From Crotalaria pallida (lineage: Eukaryota > Streptophyta > Magnoliopsida > Fabales > Fabaceae), in contig CM075652.1 of NCBI GenBank assembly GCA_037953625.1, positions 13,288,501 to 13,352,500 of the forward strand: a stretch of DNA of 64,000 nucleotides. The letters run 5' to 3'. This document shows, piece after piece, positions 34,384-45,745 of the stretch. A program made the translations under genes and the position numbers. Position 1 is the stretch's first letter. Each line of letters opens with the position of its first letter. The notes below the pieces were generated by a model. The model did no database searches, had not been told where the DNA came from, and saw only the letters and a list, made by a program, of their open reading frames with translations.

Positions 34384-35842
34384 CTAGGTAATAGTTTTGA
34401 GAGTAAGTATAAATGATGACCAGCGCTCAATAACATTGTCAATGCATTCTTGTGGTACGGGACCTTCAGCATGGTATTTCATGGCCTGAAATATAAATGA
34501 GATAAAGATTATTTAATTACTTTGTTCAATAAACTCAAAATACAAAGTCATATTCAATTACCTCATTCCATTTGTTGGAAATATTTGCCATGATAATGGT
34601 GAGCATATTTAACATAACATAATACCCACATTGTACGTTCCCCTGTTGTTTTGCACACTACAACATACAGCATTTGAAATATTAAATAAAATTATCAACA
34701 CATAAGACAAATTAAAATCAATATAGGTTCATTGTCTAATAAAGAAGAATGAAACCTTCGATACAACACCAATTATTTTTTAGATTAATTTTAAAATTTA
34801 AAGGAAAATTTTGGCAGAGTTTCCTCTAAAATAAGGACTTTCCCAAAATTTGTAATACATGTCTGTCAGAAGTCAGAATGCAACAACACATATCATATCA
34901 TCCATAATCAGTTTTATATCGTAGTAAGTATCATCAAGAGTCCATATCACAGTTCAGATACTATACAGTAGCTTTGGGTTAATAATAGTAAAACAAAAAA
35001 AAATACCTTGGGTTTAATGATTTTCATCTTCTTTCTATTGTGTGCTTCCATCACTCTATTTTACAAAATAACAATGATAAGTATATTTTGTATATGTTGA
35101 ATAATAATACAACTACACTAAAGAATTTGTATAACAAGTAAAATTGCTCACGTTGTCAAAATCTGTTCAATACTCTTATTCATGTTCCACCATAATGAAC
35201 ACAACAAGACCACGTAAGATTCACTGGGACAAATGACCAATAGCTGCCAATGTTGACTACAAGTGAATAATGGTTATTAAGCAATACATAATTATAACCT
35301 AAAGGAAACTTATTGGAGCATATTATAGAATTAATATTTACCTGGAAAGATAAGGTGCTAAGTAAAATTTATGTCTTCCACTAGTAATCCTCATATCAAT
35401 GTATTTCTGAATATCATCATTCGAGGATTGTCCATGTGCTATGTGCTGAGGTTCTAAGAATCCGTATTCTTCATGTATGCCTTTTGAGACACATAAGCCA
35501 TGTAAATACCTAAAATATAATAAGTTTTGTGTTAGCATTAAATAAATGTTTGAGTATATTAAACTAGTCTAGTTACCTAAGATAGTTTTATTTAACTTAC
35601 ACTATCCATGCTTGTATCGCTGGTATATCAACCTCACAACACCTAATCATCCACTCTATTATCTTCCCATCAATAAAAGTTTCTATGTCTTGATCCAACC
35701 CAGTAATCACCCTATTTATAACTAGCTGTAAAACTCTTTCAATCCTTTTCAATTTAAAGGCCAGCGACAATGCACGTGGCATAGCCGGCTCATCAGCTTC
35801 TTCAGGTGCAACATCTTCAGATTGAATTGGTTTTTTGGACAT
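34384..35842 (-). CDS. Ulp1-like (C48) cysteine protease module of CACTA E7
   Basis: Spliced exons can be followed on the minus strand: 35,842 to about 35,603; about 35,523-35,343; about 35,256-35,155; 34,663-34,561; and 34,485 to the stop at 34,384, with GT and AG at the borders. The domain shows the GFLEPQ start motif, the His segment HWQLLVICP at about 35,230-35,256, and the Gln/Cys segment QQGNVQCGYYVM at about 34,600-34,650, which is the SUMO-protease active-site pattern. The position usually holding the catalytic Asp reads LLCSLWW, so Asp appears replaced by Cys; activity is doubtful. Such modules are known passengers of plant CACTA elements. It may be the C-terminal part of the same gene as the next module upstream, because spacing is only 86 bp. 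Confidence 0.68.
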
Positions 35843-35927
35843 TCCCTAAACAACAAAATAGGAATGTTACTAGTGAAAGGAGTAAAAGATAAAAGAAAAT
35901 AATTACAAATAAATGAGAATGAATTAA

Positions 35928-37618
35928 TTATACCGTGTCCGAGCTATGCTTGACGAGTGGAGTAGGCCACAATATGAAGCTCTTGAGGGCTTCTCCTACG
36001 GTTTTAACTTCATCAGTCTCGTGTGGCACTTCAGCATCTCCATCTATTACTTCGACAACCACCACTTTCCTAAATCCCTTCAGTATTGGCATATTGTGTA
36101 TGGTTGTTGATTCATAAACGTTGGCCCTCGCAACAATACGGAGATTTGGCTCCTCAACATATAAGTTATATATGTCCTTGGGCTGAAGGCCACCACCATC
36201 ATCATCATTCGGTATATCTAATATTACATTATTTCTCCCTTTAGTGCTTCTAGGTGTAGGACGTGGAGGTTCGACAGGCTCTTGAAAAAGACTCAAACCA
36301 TTAGATAGCATCATTTGTTTAACTTCTTCCATGAGTTGTGCTCTCATGGCATCCACTCTTTCTTGGACCTTAGCCTCCACCTGAGCCTCTACCTGAGCCT
36401 CTACTTGAGCATCCACCATCTTCTTCATGGAAGAGATAGATTTGGATGATGATGATGCACCCCAATACTGACGGTGCCCCACACCTTTTCCAGCTGTCCG
36501 AACACGACCAGAATGCTCTGGTCGCCCCAATGCAGTAGTAAGGATGTCATTCTTTCCTACAAGCTCCGTTCCTTGAGAACTACAACTTTGGGTCAAAGAG
36601 TCCTACAATAAATAAATGTGGATATGATCAATATATGTGATACAATCATAAGCATAAGCACAGATAGATGTATTTATTATATAATAAATTTAGTTATTTA
36701 CTTACAATCTTTTCAGCAACAACTTCTGTAGCCTGGTTTACATACGCTCCTGTCTTCCGTATGCGAGCTTTCTTCCATTTCTCCCCGCGTAATGGTGGAG
36801 ACGGGGGAGCATCAGGATCAAGTTCAGGATTTTTCTCACATTCAAGTTTATGTCTTTTGATCTTTTCTTCTGATCTTTTCTTCCATAATCTGCTCTGTTA
36901 CCATTTTGTATCCTCCACGAGACGTTACGTGAGGGTACAAATTCATCGCTGAAATATCTTGAGCCTTCTTTCTCACGACCTACCAATGGTGAAAGAATAC
37001 ATGTTACTCTTACAATAACACATAATATCTATTATTAGTAATGGTTAGTACATAACTTACTTGAAACTCAGGAGTATGTCGACCTCGAACAAATTCCTCC
37101 CAAACTTTCGGAGCAATAAATTTATATTTCAAACAAGGTGAAATATGACTCTTTGGTCCAAATATGTACTTATTTGTGAGTTTTGTCTTGAACTGTCTCC
37201 ATGCAACAGCAGCACTTGAAATACATTTTTTCCTTAACAATCCATTGTCGGGAATATCGTAAGTGATCTACATTAGACAACAAACATAATGATTAGTTAC
37301 ATGAATCAAAATATATATTATATCGATTAAAAAGAATTATAAGGGGAATGGTAGTAGTGATGGTACCTGTAAACATTCCCAAATATGGTTTTTCGTCTCT
37401 TCCGATACATGATTCCAATGATCGATTAGTATTGACACTTTACTACGGCCTAGTAAACCCACATAAGTGTTGAATCTTTTAGCTTCTGGCCCCGTAGCAT
37501 CCAAGCTTTCATCAAGGTCAACATGCACTTTTTTACCGTCAAGACGTTTTTTAGTCAATGAGGCCAACCGTGTCGGACCCCTAACATTTTTTGTGGGAGG
37601 AGGATTAGTAGAATCCAT
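35928..37618 (-). CDS. CACTA Transposase_24-type (TNP1/TNPA-like) protein
   Basis: It begins at 37,618 (MDSTNPPPTKNVRGPT), 102 bp downstream of the TNP2-type frame. The first exon ends near 37,368 at KNHIWECLQ. The second exon, 37,267-37,061, encodes RKKCISSAAVAWRQFKT and VWEEFVRGRHTPEFQ, the Transposase_24 core. A third exon (from about 36,977) has the HVTSRGGY motif and, after an apparent one-base frameshift near 36,850, a PPSPPLRGEKWKKAR segment. The last exon, about 36,600-35,932, has DILTTALGRPEHSGRVR, a VEAQVEAQVEA heptad-like repeat and an acidic tail. In En/Spm these proteins bind the subterminal repeats and help bring the ends together; here that role is inferred from family. The frameshift suggests a decaying copy. 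Confidence 0.72.
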
Positions 37619-37719
37619 GAACCTGCATAAAAGAAGTATAATTAGAAATTAGAAATATCAATAACCATAAATTAACACGATAAACTAAATATGCTTCAAA
37701 ACTAATTAGACATACATAG

Positions 37720-39783
37720 TCATTTAGGAATAGGATTATTCTCCCAAATTCCTTCATGATGATCTTCCCGAGTTGCATGTGCAATATCTGTCTCATCTTC
37801 GTGATCCTCACTAAAAGTTGGTATTCTTGAATGATGAGACTCAAGAGAATCAAGAGTAGAATTAAGATCATCACAACCAGGTACGCTTCTTCCTTGCAGA
37901 ACAACTGACAATTGCTCATTAGAAGGATCCTTAACATAAAACACTTGAATTGCTTGGAAAGCCATTATGAAAGGCTCTTCAGTGTAACCTAATTTGTTAA
38001 GGTCAACCAATGTAAATCCCATCTCATCTTTTTGTACGGCATTCATGCTGACCCATTGACATTTGAAAACAGGCACACTGAATTTATTGTAGTCAACCTC
38101 CCAAATCTCGTCAATCACCCCATAGTAAGGTGTGGATGCCATGATAGGATTTTTATCGTTTACTTTGGAGAAGTGCATGGCATTGGCAACTAGCATAACC
38201 CCACTATTTTGAACAGTGCTCTTGTCATCGAGGGACTTTGTATAAAAAGAATAATTGTTGATATCAAATCCACTAGAACATATTACATCAAAATTAGGCC
38301 CATGTGCTAGCCACTTTAATGTATCAGAAACAATATTGTCTTTAACAATTTGTTCTTCAAACCATTTCATGAAAGTCTTATTATGCTCCTTCAACAACCA
38401 CCTTTCACTCATTTGAGGGTTGTTATCCTTGATAATGTTTCTGTGAGTAACTATGTAAGGTTGAACATCGTCATTATTATTCAAGATGTAAAAATGTGCC
38501 TTTAGCACTTCCTCCCGTTTCATGCTCTTAACATGTACACCATGTGTTCTAACACCATCATACCTTCCATCGTGACGAGACTCTGGAAGGCCTATAGGTT
38601 TTGCTTTTCCCAAATAATCCAAACAAAACTCAATACTTTCCTCAGCAATATATTTCTGAACAATGGATGCTTCAGGACGGTATAAATTCTTAACGTACCC
38701 TTTCAAGATCTTCATGTATCGCTCAACAGGGTACATCCATCGTAAATAAACGGGGCCACACAACCTAATCTCCCTCACTAGATGAACAATCAAGTGAAGC
38801 ATAATGTCAAAAAATGAGGGAGGAAAATACATCTCCAATTGGCACAAGATTACAACACCTTCATTCTCTAACTCATCCAATTCCTCCGGATCAATGACTT
38901 TACTGCATAAAGCATTGAAAAAGAAGCACAACCTAGTGATGGTGCGCCTCACTTCTTTAGGCAAGATACCACGAATAGCCACGGGTAGTAATTGTTGCAT
39001 CAACACATGGTAATCATGGGACTTTAGGCCAACCAATTTGAGATCTTTCATTGAGACAAGGCTTGAGACTTTTGAAGAATAGCCCTGCGGAACTTTGGTG
39101 CCAGCTAAACAACCACAAAAACTCATTTTCTCTAACTTTGACATTGTGTAGCATGCCGGAGGCAAATACGTCCGTTTACCTCTTTCCTGTGGAGCTAACT
39201 CCTCTCTTATACCCATGGCAAGCAAATCTAGCCGAGAGTTCAAGTTATCCTTTGTCTTGCCCTTGATGTCGAGGAACGTGCCGGTAAGACTTTCACCCAC
39301 ATTCTTTTCACCATGCATGAAATCAATGCAATGTCTCACATCAAGAAGATGCCAATAGGGGAGCATGTTGAGAATCGAGTTCTTCTTCCATATGGTTTTC
39401 TCATTCGTCTTCTGTTTACCCTTCCCAAAGACAACATGGATATCTTTAACCTTTTGATAAACTTGCTCTCCACTTAAAGGCTCGGGAGCAATTTCGTGCT
39501 CCGCCTTTCCATTAAAACGCTTTTTGAGTCTGCGATAAGGGTTATCACGCCTAAGAAATCTCCGATGCCCAAGGTAAACTGTCTTCCTTCCATGGGTAAG
39601 TTGATGATAACATGTGTCTTCTCCGCATATAGGGCATGCATGATGCCCCTTCACGCTATATCCGCTTAAGTTCCCATATGCTGGGAAGTCATTTATGGTA
39701 CAGAATAACAAGGCACGCATCTTGAAATTTTCACGACGATGTGTTGTGTTGTGGTTGCGAGCATTGTGGATTCCACTGTACAT
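37720..39783 (-). pseudogene. TNP2-type CACTA transposase, N-terminal half missing
   Basis: An open frame of 687 residues begins in the middle of the Transposase_21 domain (FKMRALLFCTINDFPAYGN at about residues 20-38; CPICGEDT; YLGHRRFL; LLDVRHCIDFMHGEKN at about 150). DUF4218 follows at about residues 255-375 (RGILPKEVRRTITRLCFFF, PVYLRWMYPVERYM), and DUF4216 at about 530-620 (YYGVIDEIWEVDY, VPVFKCQWV). The intact family protein is roughly 1,000 residues or more and has an N-terminal zinc-binding transposase-associated domain, which is absent. Upstream of the first Met the frame reaches a stop within 30 bases and E6 sequence begins soon after. The C-terminal two-thirds has no stop over 2 kb, so truncation is the main lesion. 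Confidence 0.85.
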
Positions 39784-40313
39784 AGGGAGGTGTTTGTTCG
39801 TTTTCTTTTAGAAGTCGAGGCCTGTTAGAAGCACGGCTTGAAATGGGTTGACCAATTATAGTTTAATAAAGCTAAATCTTTTTGTAAAAGACATTAAGAC
39901 TTTAAAAGCTTTAATTCTTTCCTAACTCTGCTTTGAGAAAGAAGTAGTGGAGAGTAAAGATACTGAATACTTGGAGGTCAATGCATCCCTTCGAGTGGTG
40001 ATTGCGATAGGGGAGGGCAAGGATGGTGAACGTCAAGAAGCCTTGAGTGCTTTCCTAGGCGGGACAAAGTTACAATGATCAAAGTCACTTGCGAGCGTTG
40101 ATCGTAACGAGGACTGCACGATCAACTAGGGATAGAGCTGTCGCCCCTTGAGCAAATCAAAGATGGTAGAGAGGGAATCTGAATAGAGGCTAGAGATCAT
40201 TGTTTTTATTTATTGACCAACAGAGTGTGGTCCATTAATTATTTCTTTGCTAGCGAACAGAGCGTGGTTCCAGCGGGTACGTACCCTTTGACCATCAATG
40301 CCGGTGTGGTAAT

Positions 40314-40700
40314 CACTACTACAAATAAGCTTTTTCAGACCGGTTTCGAAACATTTTTCAGAGCGGTTCCGAACCGGTCTAAAAAAGCCTGTTGCTAAAA
40401 ATACCATGTTATACCAGAGCAGTTATGAACCGGTCTGGTTTACATTAACGAGACTGGTTATTAACCGCTCTGAAACATGAAAATGAACCGCTCTGAAATA
40501 AAAAATGAACCGCTCTGAAAAATGAACCGCTCTGAATTAAAAAATGAACCGCTCTAAAAAATGAACCGCTCTGAATTAAAAAATGAACCGCTCTGAAAAA
40601 TGAACTGCTCTGAATTAATTTTTGATCCGCTCTGAATTATTCTTTTTGAACCGCTCTGAATTATTTTTTTGAATCGATCTGAATTAATTTTCGAACCAGC
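40314..40700 (+). mobile_element. E8: single CACTA end with GAACCGCTCTGAA repeats
   Basis: Begins CACTACTACAAATAAGC, a CACTA terminal sequence, inside E6. About a dozen copies of GAACCGCTCTGAA or variants follow to 40,690, first in both orientations, then mostly in one. The subterminal motif differs from that of E7, so this is another family. No opposite end was found to the right. Confidence 0.75.
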
Positions 40701-43700
40701 CAATCTCAATTTTTGAACATATACCAATTTAGTAATGCTTGCCATATTTATAGTCATCCCATCTAAGCCTCTGCTCATAGGAATTTAAAATTTTTGCCAA
40801 GAAGCAATACATAATTATATATATAAAGAAAGATTTATCAAATAAAATTTTATTAAAAACTAGAAGCAAAAGCATTGCTTCATCAAAACCAAATACATTA
40901 CACCATATAATTAACGAGTTGCTTACAAAGATCAAATACTAGCGAAAACACACCTCTTACTGTTGGAAACTAACAAACAGAACAAAAACTCCTAACCTCC
41001 TACACCAGCAAAAAGAATAAAAAAAACTACATAACTAGAGTCATCAATATCCCTGCATAAAAACTCCAAGATTGCAAAGTCACTCCTTCAATTTTTCCAT
41101 GCATCTGCAACATTCCAGATACACTTATCTGCATGTCTGAGAAACATGTCTGTGACGTATCTCATAGGAACTCGGAAGTAGGAAATCCATTGTCCAAAAT
41201 ACGAGTGTATGCTAATTTCATAAGACTTATCTGCATCTCATGAGCCTAGCATCTCATGGCAGTTTAAATACCACCGTGTAGTCTCATCTTATGTCATCAA
41301 ACCTAAGCATTATGTAGAAGGTGCAACTCTTTCTCTGCCACCGAGAAGAAAACACTACTTTAATAACATAAAGTTAAAAGTTTAAACAACTTAAATGAAC
41401 AATGTAATAAAAATAGACTCTTAAGACTATTAGAACATTTTTCTCATACATGTTTGTTGTATAATCAACATGGAATGTTTAATACATGTTTCTACATTTT
41501 TGAGCGGTCTCCGCAATCATCACTGCAAATTAACATTGTAAAATAAATCCAAAACTCATGCTTAGACATGCACAGACACAAACAAGTAGAAGGCACGAGT
41601 TAGCTTAAAAGGAATTTAATCACTTCATGTACACAGGACAATTAAAATCACAACACTTGATGTCAGCTTAAAAGGTATTTGCATTATTTGCATTACTTGT
41701 TTTCTAATAGATTATTAACATATTTACACTTCTCAGACAATTTCAAAGCAGAGCAAATGAGCTTGCAAATACAATCATACTTAAAACAAAGCACTAGCAT
41801 TTATATGTCTATACCATAGCTAAACTATTCATATTCCTCAAATATGTAGTTACTGGATCCATCAATCGATTGTAAGATAGTAAACAAAGTAAAGTTACCA
41901 TAATAATTCACAAAACTATCTACGCAAAAAAAAACAACATACTAAAAGATTAGTCATGCACTAAAAGATTGGTCATGTTAGCACATATCAACAATGTTCA
42001 AATATTAAGACAACCAAAAACAAAAGCAAAACAAAAAGTGCTAAGTTCAATGATACAGAAATCATCACAACTGCAGAGGCAAGCTAATAAGCGTGATTGA
42101 GAAGATTAGCATACTATCTACGTATCAAGATAAAATTAAATTGTAAATAGAAGAATAGAGCTTGAAAAAACACACAATTTTTGCCACTCCAAAATCTGCA
42201 AGCTTGAAAATGCCTAATGAATCAACCAGTAGGTTTGGACCTTTGATATCCAAGAGCATTGGCTGACATCCCATGTATTTGACCTTCTGTACTCATGAAA
42301 CATAGCTTTCAGAGGCAATATGACATTACATAGACAGGTATACTATACTACTAGAAAACTCATTTGTCTAGACACCAAGATATCTCTTGAACTTGATCAT
42401 TAGCTTATTACATTTCCTCTTATTATTCCATGAAGAGAGGCATCCACCTACCAACGGCTCAAGAATGGAAAGATGACACGTAAGATTATTCATAAATAAC
42501 GTGGATGGAACAAATCAAATGAAACTACACATAAGTACAACTCTAACTCATAAATGTATGTTCCAACTACAATTATACACATTCTCAAATGAGCAAACCA
42601 CCTTTGTTCCAATTTGACATTGAACAAACCTGTACTCTTTGTTCCAAGCAAGACCAAGTATTGGATAAGCATGACTTCCATCTTTCTATTTGATTGATTT
42701 CTGCCACAAAACAAATTACAGAATAAGTAAAAGAGGTTAATATAAAAATCAACGTTTAGATTCTATCTTCAGTGGTTGCTTTAGTGGAATTAGTGTCAAA
42801 TCATTTAACTTTACACAAACCAGAAATCCAATTTAAACAGAAAAATTATCAACCGAAAAAACAGCCAAAGATGCAATAAGCAAATTATTAACCATAGAAA
42901 CAATAAGCAAATTGAATACCATTTCATTATTAACCAAAAAAAGGAGAAAAATTATTAACCAAAGAAACAATAAGCAAATTGAATACCATTTCATTATCAA
43001 CCAAAAAACAGATAAAAATTGACTGCAAGACAATGGAGAAAATTCACAATCACAACAATCTGGTCCCAGAACCACATTTCACAAATTGACAAGAGGATAG
43101 CTTCCTTTCCTTAATTTAAAAACAACAATTCAGAAATTTAACACAAAAAACCTCAATCCTATTTTATGAATTTACACAAACCCTAACTTCAACCAATTTA
43201 ACACACAGAGGAATTAAATCTTTAATTAATCAACACAATTAGAAGAAATTGAACCTATTTAATCAACACAAAATCAACAAATATGAATCAAAAGAGAAGA
43301 CAAATTGGTCCATTGTTGTTAAGTGTCTAGGAGATTACATCATCGTTCAAATAGTTTGGCTCATCTATTATATATTAATAATAAAAAGTGTGCCACAAAT
43401 TTTTCTTTTTAATAAGTTCAGGACTCCAGTCCAGGTATCTATCTCTAACTCTCTATAGCATCATGCCATCACTCCCTTTATTATAGAATCATAATAATCA
43501 TAAAGCCAGAGATCAGCCACCTTCATTGTGTACAGCACATTAAGAGGATAGAAGTTGAAAAAAATGAGGAAAAGAATCAGAAGAGCATTCTAATAAACAA
43601 AAAATGGCAAGGTTAGGTTAAGTAGGAGTAGGATAGTGAATACAACCTTGATAAGAAAAATGGTTTGATAAAGTAGTAAAATCGTTGAGAGAGAGATGAG

Positions 43701-44636
43701 TTAGGTACCTGTGTCCAATCACAAAGCGCATAATAATGCCCTTCTCTTCCTCTAGCTTCTTTCTTTTATCACTTATTTTCAATGTTAACAAAAGAACCAA
43801 CACCTCAATCAAAGTCATGCAACACAAGCAGCCACCCTTCTTAACATACAGTTTTATGCTAGAAACATATTCACCAGGTATAGAGATAATTCCCAATTCA
43901 AAAAAATGAAGATAAAGATTAAAAAAAGGAAAAAGGAATAAAAACAAAAAGCAAAACCTTTTGATACCATTTGAAACTCGTAGCACTATGATAGAATTGC
44001 AAAACTAATATCCTCTTGATTCAGACTATTAACTCGTGTACTGACAAGTGAGAAAGCAAAATTCAATTTTTATTCCTAAAACTAAATGGCCAAAGACTTG
44101 AACTCATGACAAATAAACACTACCACAGGAAAACTTTGATACCAAAAAAACATATGATGAAGTGTCAATTAGTATCATGGGACCCATAGCCATTTGATGC
44201 TAAAATTTATTTGGTCAAACAGAAAATCTATGATGGGCCTCATATGCAAGCTAAGCACAATTGCACTTACAAGTGATCAATGTTTTTTTCCTAGTTTTGT
44301 AGTCACATTGCAAGTGTGAAGGCCTAAATGGGTCCCTGGTACTTGACGCAATCATCAACAAATTTATATCTCAGCAAACAGAAAAATAATGATTCACGTT
44401 TAACCCAAAAAGAAGAAAGAAAAAGAACAGAAAAATAAAAGATGCAAGATCCAGGATGTAAAATGTAAAGAACACACGTGTATTTGGCATGTGACCAAAG
44501 AGGGGAAAAAGGGAGAGTAACTTATTTTAACGCATATCTAACAAAACAGTGACATTGATAAAAAAAAAAAAAACAAAACTGACACAATCCTTTAATGTTA
44601 TCATTATTACTATTATCATTATTATTATTAAAGATA
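40701..44636. other. E8 interior or unassigned stretch, mostly non-coding
   Basis: AT-rich on average, with A-rich runs on the plus strand, so the minus strand looks transcript-like. The only recognisable coding remnant is the kinase fragment at 42,172-42,274. A minus-strand frame of 122 residues (43,618-43,986) has a hydrophobic start and no known motif; I do not call it a gene. Confidence 0.5.
42172..42274 (-). pseudogene. MAPKKK-like protein kinase fragment
   Basis: The minus strand encodes LLDIKGPNLLVDSL followed by KLADFGVAKI. This is the catalytic loop and the DFG metal-binding segment (subdomains VIb and VII) of the MEKK/YODA-type MAPKKK family, in which HRDIKGANLLVD and KLADFGMAK are typical. 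The HRD His-Arg is replaced by Leu-Leu, and neither the rest of the kinase nor a start codon is present, so it cannot encode an active enzyme. Lying 1.9 kb inside a CACTA end, it is probably a captured host exon; the capture is inference. Confidence 0.65.
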
Positions 44637-45079
44637 GAGTTAATAGTCACATAGGTCCCCGAAAGATACCTGTGGCATCAGTTAGGTCCCTGAAAGATTA
44701 GTGGAATCTCTTAAACCCCAAAGATCATTTTGGAATCAGTTACGTCCATGAAAGATTTGTGGAATCTTTTAAACCCCTCGAAGATCAATTTGGCATCACA
44801 TTAGTCCCCCATGAGAGACCTAACGAAATCCTATGTGACACATTAAATGTTTTGTTGGCCCAAACGTGACACTTTCTTAACATTCCAACATCGCATTGGG
44901 GCCGACAAAGTATTTAACGTACCACGTAGAATTACATCAGGTCCATCCTGACGAAATTGAATGGGGGGCCTAATGTGACGCCAAAATGATCTTTGAGGGA
45001 TTTAAGAGATTCCACAAATCTTTCAAGGACCTAACTGATTCCACAAGTATCTTTCGGGGACCTATGTGACTATTAACTC
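44637..45079. mobile_element. 443 bp inverted-repeat MITE
   Basis: The ends are inverted copies: GAGTTAATAGTCACATAGG on the left and its reverse complement ending TATTAACTC on the right. The similarity continues for about 110 bp inward through GTCCCCGAAAGATAC and GTGGAATC blocks. The inner half of each arm also repeats (GTCCCTGAAAGATTAGTGG, then GTCCATGAAAGATTTGTGG). There is no coding frame. I could not match a clear target duplication, so the superfamily is open. Confidence 0.8.
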
Positions 45080-45745
45080 GAAACAACTTAATATGCGCGA
45101 AACAAATTAAATCAAATCTACGAAACGGTTACGCGCTAATCAAATTAAAATCCTTTAAAATATATTAATATGAAAAAATTATATTGATACGATGAAGAAC
45201 AAGAATAATAATAACAACGGTAAGTAAAAGATAAAGAAAGAGAAACGTGCACTGTTGGTTTTATACTGGTTCAGCCTTTCCAGCGAAAGGCCTACGTCCA
45301 GACCCCAAGCGACCTGCTTGAGCTTTTCTTCACTAATCAAAACAGGGACAACCAGCCCCAAATACAAGCAAGAGTGTCTCACACACTACTAGGAACCAGC
45401 GTTCGTTAGGGACCTCAAAACAAAACACTAGGTAGCCACTACCTAGAACCTAAGGTAGTATTTCTACTAGGTGCCCCATCGTTCGTCTAGACTCTACCCC
45501 AGTAAACAAGGGTTCCTCACCCTCAGAACGTGTCACACGTTCAACTAGGAGTGGAGTTCCACTCCCTAACACCAAGGGTCACACTTTCCCTTAATTACAA
45601 TGATTTGGTTGAGAAAAAGAAGAACGCTAACAATTCATGCACTCTAGATAGTGCTGATACAACAATGAAGAACACTATATGAAATGACTAACTTAGGCTC
45701 TCAAGGATTTGAAAATTTTTCAGAATAATGGAGAAGAAGAGAAAC

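Larger units (their letters stand above)
33790..39800 (-). mobile_element. E7: CACTA (En/Spm) transposon, one end missing
   Basis: The left end reads CACTACTGGAAAAA, the terminal repeat of plant CACTA elements, preceded by CGT as a possible 3 bp target duplication. Subterminal motifs follow, then three gene modules on the minus strand. No matching TTTTTCCAGTAGTG end occurs on the right. The transposase frame stops being recognisable at 39,783 and E6 sequence resumes by about 39,830, so the right end and the 5' half of the transposase gene are lost. The exact junction (39,785-39,830) is uncertain. Confidence 0.82.
30172..40313 (+). mobile_element. E6: giant LTR-like unit related to E3, interrupted by CACTA E7
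   Basis: Starts TGTGAGACCCTCAG at 30,172, followed by AT-rich sequence and a TATA box, like E3. Shared landmarks with E3 are GGTGAGAGAGAAGCTTTCC (33,253 here, 12,924 there), TCATCTCAAAGATC, and after the E7 insertion AGTAGTGGAGAG, GTGAACGTCAAGAAGCC and TGTCGCCCC. The visible part is about 4.1 kb after E7 is removed. It is cut again by E8 at 40,314 and I cannot find its TGTTACA end. Confidence 0.6.

Noticed and set aside
43618..43986. 122-residue minus-strand frame with a hydrophobic start
   Set aside because: No motif recognised, AT-rich setting, no splice or promoter support.
40314..45079. A complete second CACTA element ending at the MITE
   Set aside because: No GTAGTG end or inverted GAACCGCTCTGAA repeats are visible on the right, so only one end can be supported.
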